Assembly: GCA_002297965.1 (NCBI GenBank)
Contig: DBLF01000048.1
Span: 58,675-72,043, forward strand
Length of the DNA stretch: 13,369 nucleotides
Origin: Candidatus Segatella papionis
GTDB taxonomy: Bacteria > Bacteroidota > Bacteroidia > Bacteroidales > Bacteroidaceae
Reading direction: 5' to 3'
Part shown: positions 13,185-13,369 of the stretch, piece after piece
Position numbering within the stretch: the stretch's first letter is position 1
Layout of the letters: every line of letters begins with the position of its first letter
Translations under genes and position numbers: made by a program
The notes under the pieces: generated by a model
Told to the model about the DNA's origin: nothing
Databases searched by the model: none
The model's input: only the letters and a program-made list of their open reading frames with translations

Positions 13185-13369
13185 GATTAATTGACAAGCA
13201 AGTAGGGTAGGCGGCAGCCTTTGGCTTTCCCTCCCTCATCACATAAGTATAACAATTAAAATTAAAAATAAGAAACAGAAAGAACAACAACATAGACATA
13301 TCATGTATTAATATACATAGCGTTTACATTATTCGGAATACTCTCGAAATTTGGCGATAGAAAGATGTA
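13185..13369. other. Non-coding end of the window
   Basis: No supported gene is seen. A GC-rich patch at about 13200-13238 contains AGCC-TTT-GGCT flanked by GGG and CCC runs and could fold into an imperfect hairpin, possibly ending the two-gene operon. Further on the DNA is A-rich, with ATGTAT-TAAT-ATACAT (13303-13318) as a small inverted repeat. The rest may be the leader of a gene beyond the window. Confidence 0.35.

Overview
The window looks like chromosomal DNA of a Bacteroidales bacterium, most likely of the Prevotella/Segatella group. Four promoters match or nearly match the Bacteroidetes form TTTG - about 20 bp - TAnnTTTG. Most genes lack a Shine-Dalgarno sequence, and mixed-GC coding DNA is separated by short AT-rich gaps. 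One gene carries an insertion of palindromes whose translation (ADCKSA, ADLQSA) is familiar from this phylum. The genus is inferred from overall appearance, not from a marker gene.

Left part (1-5290, + strand). A gene cut off by the window edge encodes a large fusion of a family 2 glycosyltransferase, a DUF4922 domain (HIT/GalT-like) and a SpoIID/LytB domain. An AmpG-like MFS transporter follows 89 bp downstream. Together they point to the cell wall, with muropeptide uptake or recycling and peptidoglycan-hydrolase activation as the likely theme. A strong hairpin at 5241-5287 ends this unit and serves the converging gene as well.

Middle (5326-9210, - strand). A 1294-residue protein of unknown function carries a Schlafen-type AlbA_2 domain near its C-terminus. 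Most of the remaining ~900 N-terminal residues cannot be assigned. It is the least explained large object in the window.

Right part (9211-13369). This is a patchwork of short units. A small unknown + strand gene has a good promoter and overlaps tail-to-tail with yjbQ. On the - strand lie yjbQ and a poly(ADP-ribose) glycohydrolase-like (TIGR02452/DUF2263) gene. The latter contains a 24-bp coding tandem repeat and has a 90-bp array of 18-bp tandem repeats filling its 5' leader. Divergent from it is a bile-acid:sodium symporter family (BASS) transporter. Last comes a two-gene operon with its own promoter, encoding a DUF4160-like and a DUF2442-like protein, an arrangement resembling a toxin-antitoxin pair. 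No rRNA, tRNA, CRISPR array, transposase or phage gene was found. No gene-free stretch exceeds 300 bases.

I do not see one clearly new multi-gene system. The best candidates for something undescribed are the 1294-residue AlbA_2 protein, the repeat-laden PARG-like locus, and the GT2-DUF4922-SpoIID fusion next to an AmpG-like transporter.
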